Below are positions 63,801 to 64,000 of a stretch of DNA of 64,000 bases, one piece after another; within the stretch, counting starts at the first letter, position 1, and every line of letters starts with the position of its first letter. The DNA comes from Desmonostoc vinosum HA7617-LM4 (GTDB lineage Bacteria > Cyanobacteriota > Cyanobacteriia > Cyanobacteriales > Nostocaceae): NCBI GenBank assembly GCA_019359515.1, contig JAHHHC010000002.1, positions 335,522 through 399,521 of the forward strand, in the 5' to 3' direction. Position numbers and translations under genes: made by a program. Below the pieces are notes generated by a model. That model had not been told where the DNA came from and searched no databases. It saw nothing but the letters and a program-made list of their open reading frames with translations.

Positions 63801-64000
63801 CACTACGTTGCGGGGGTTCCCCTCGTTGTAGTAAGTGCCCGTTGAGGACAGCCCTTCGACTACGCTCAGGGCAAGCATTCTGATCCCTTCGGCTCTAATA
63901 TTCATCGCTGCATTACCATCTCTATCGTGATGAGTGCCGCAACTTGGGCAAGTCCAAGTTCTCACATCTAGCGACAACTCAGATATCTGATAATGACAAT
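63669..64000 (-). CDS. tnpB: TnpB (IS200/IS605 family) C-terminal part, 5' end off window
   Basis: The frame enters from the right edge as CHYQISELSLDVRTWTCPSC and continues GTHHDRDGNAAMNIRAEGIR. CPSC is the second half of the TnpB zinc finger, and HDRDGNAA holds the last RuvC catalytic Asp. TnpB is an RNA-guided nuclease carried by IS605-type elements. The ~70 C-terminal residues include LALSVVEGLSSTGTYYNEGN, which is translated palindromic repeat (GGGCTGTCC..GGGGTTCCCC type), so the tail is unlike the usual TnpB end. The frame stops at 63669. The N-terminal part and the element's left end lie outside. Confidence 0.85.
   Translation of the reverse strand, partial: CHYQISELSLDVRTWTCPSCGTHHDRDGNAAMNIRAEGIRMLALSVVEGLSSTGTYYNEGNPRNVVSSSGTGEANANGEDVRPIRGRKPKMRQSSVKLEAHTVPSGQCG

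Larger units (their letters stand above)
63648..64000 (-). mobile_element. IS200/IS605-type element, right end region (partial)
   Basis: The element carries tnpB and likely ends around TTGAA at 63648-63652, where the B12-riboswitch-like sequence begins. No tnpA is in the window. Confidence 0.5.

Overview
This window looks like chromosomal DNA of a filamentous, probably heterocystous (Nostocales-type) cyanobacterium. The evidence is the many GCGATCGC (HIP1) octamers in genes and spacers, long heptanucleotide tandem arrays of the kind known as STRR repeats, many small palindromic repeat elements, and cyanobacteria-typical genes: a DUF1400 hydrolase, a CAAD/CurT protein, PEP-CTERM, AAA-WD40 and PRC/DUF2382 proteins, and kinases fused to TPRs or HAMP arrays. 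No plasmid, prophage or CRISPR locus is seen. The only transposase-type gene is a TnpB fragment at the right edge.

Layout. 1-7.6 kb: a degenerate Ser/Thr kinase with TPRs, an unknown protein, a two-gene osmolyte-type ABC importer, a sugar-type binding lipoprotein and a YebC-family regulator. Two 101-bp direct repeats flank the transporter block. 8-16.7 kb: two tandem PRC/DUF2382 stress-type proteins, an MFS exporter, a Kir-type K+ channel, a secreted DUF1400 hydrolase and an SDR. 16.8-23 kb: housekeeping genes, namely tRNA-Thr, tRNA-Tyr, recG, a coiled-coil unknown, tsf and rpsB. rpsB is preceded by a leader that can be drawn as a pseudoknot next to its Shine-Dalgarno. 23-31.5 kb: a family 2 glycosyltransferase, a Tat-exported PhoX-like phosphatase, a PEP-CTERM protein, argG, a DedA protein and a STAS protein.

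31.5-38.8 kb is the most unusual locus: three genes on the minus strand encoding a dynamin-like GTPase, an 1139-residue Hsp70/actin-fold ATPase and an unknown 356-residue protein. The layout recalls the SrfC/SrfB/SrfA set of enterobacteria. A PAS/GAF histidine kinase is divergent to it. 42-53 kb: two solitary PD-(D/E)XK-like proteins, a CurT/CAAD membrane protein, two AAA-like ATPases (one with 14 WD40 repeats, one with an N-terminal helix-turn-helix) and a sodium:solute symporter. 53-60 kb: a 2207-residue soluble hybrid histidine kinase with about 13 tandem HAMP-type units, GAF, kinase core and three receiver domains. 60-64 kb: a formamidase-family protein, an unknown small protein with a lipoprotein, and a cobalamin pair (cobK and a DUF1636 gene). 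The upstream side of the cobalamin pair appears to be a B12-riboswitch tail cut by an IS605-type tnpB element.

A theme across the window is that repeats normally found between genes also occur inside reading frames (recG, the 19.7 kb unknown, the 39 kb kinase, the AAA-WD40 protein, tnpB), and some supply start or stop codons. All functional calls rest on motifs read by eye; no database search was run.
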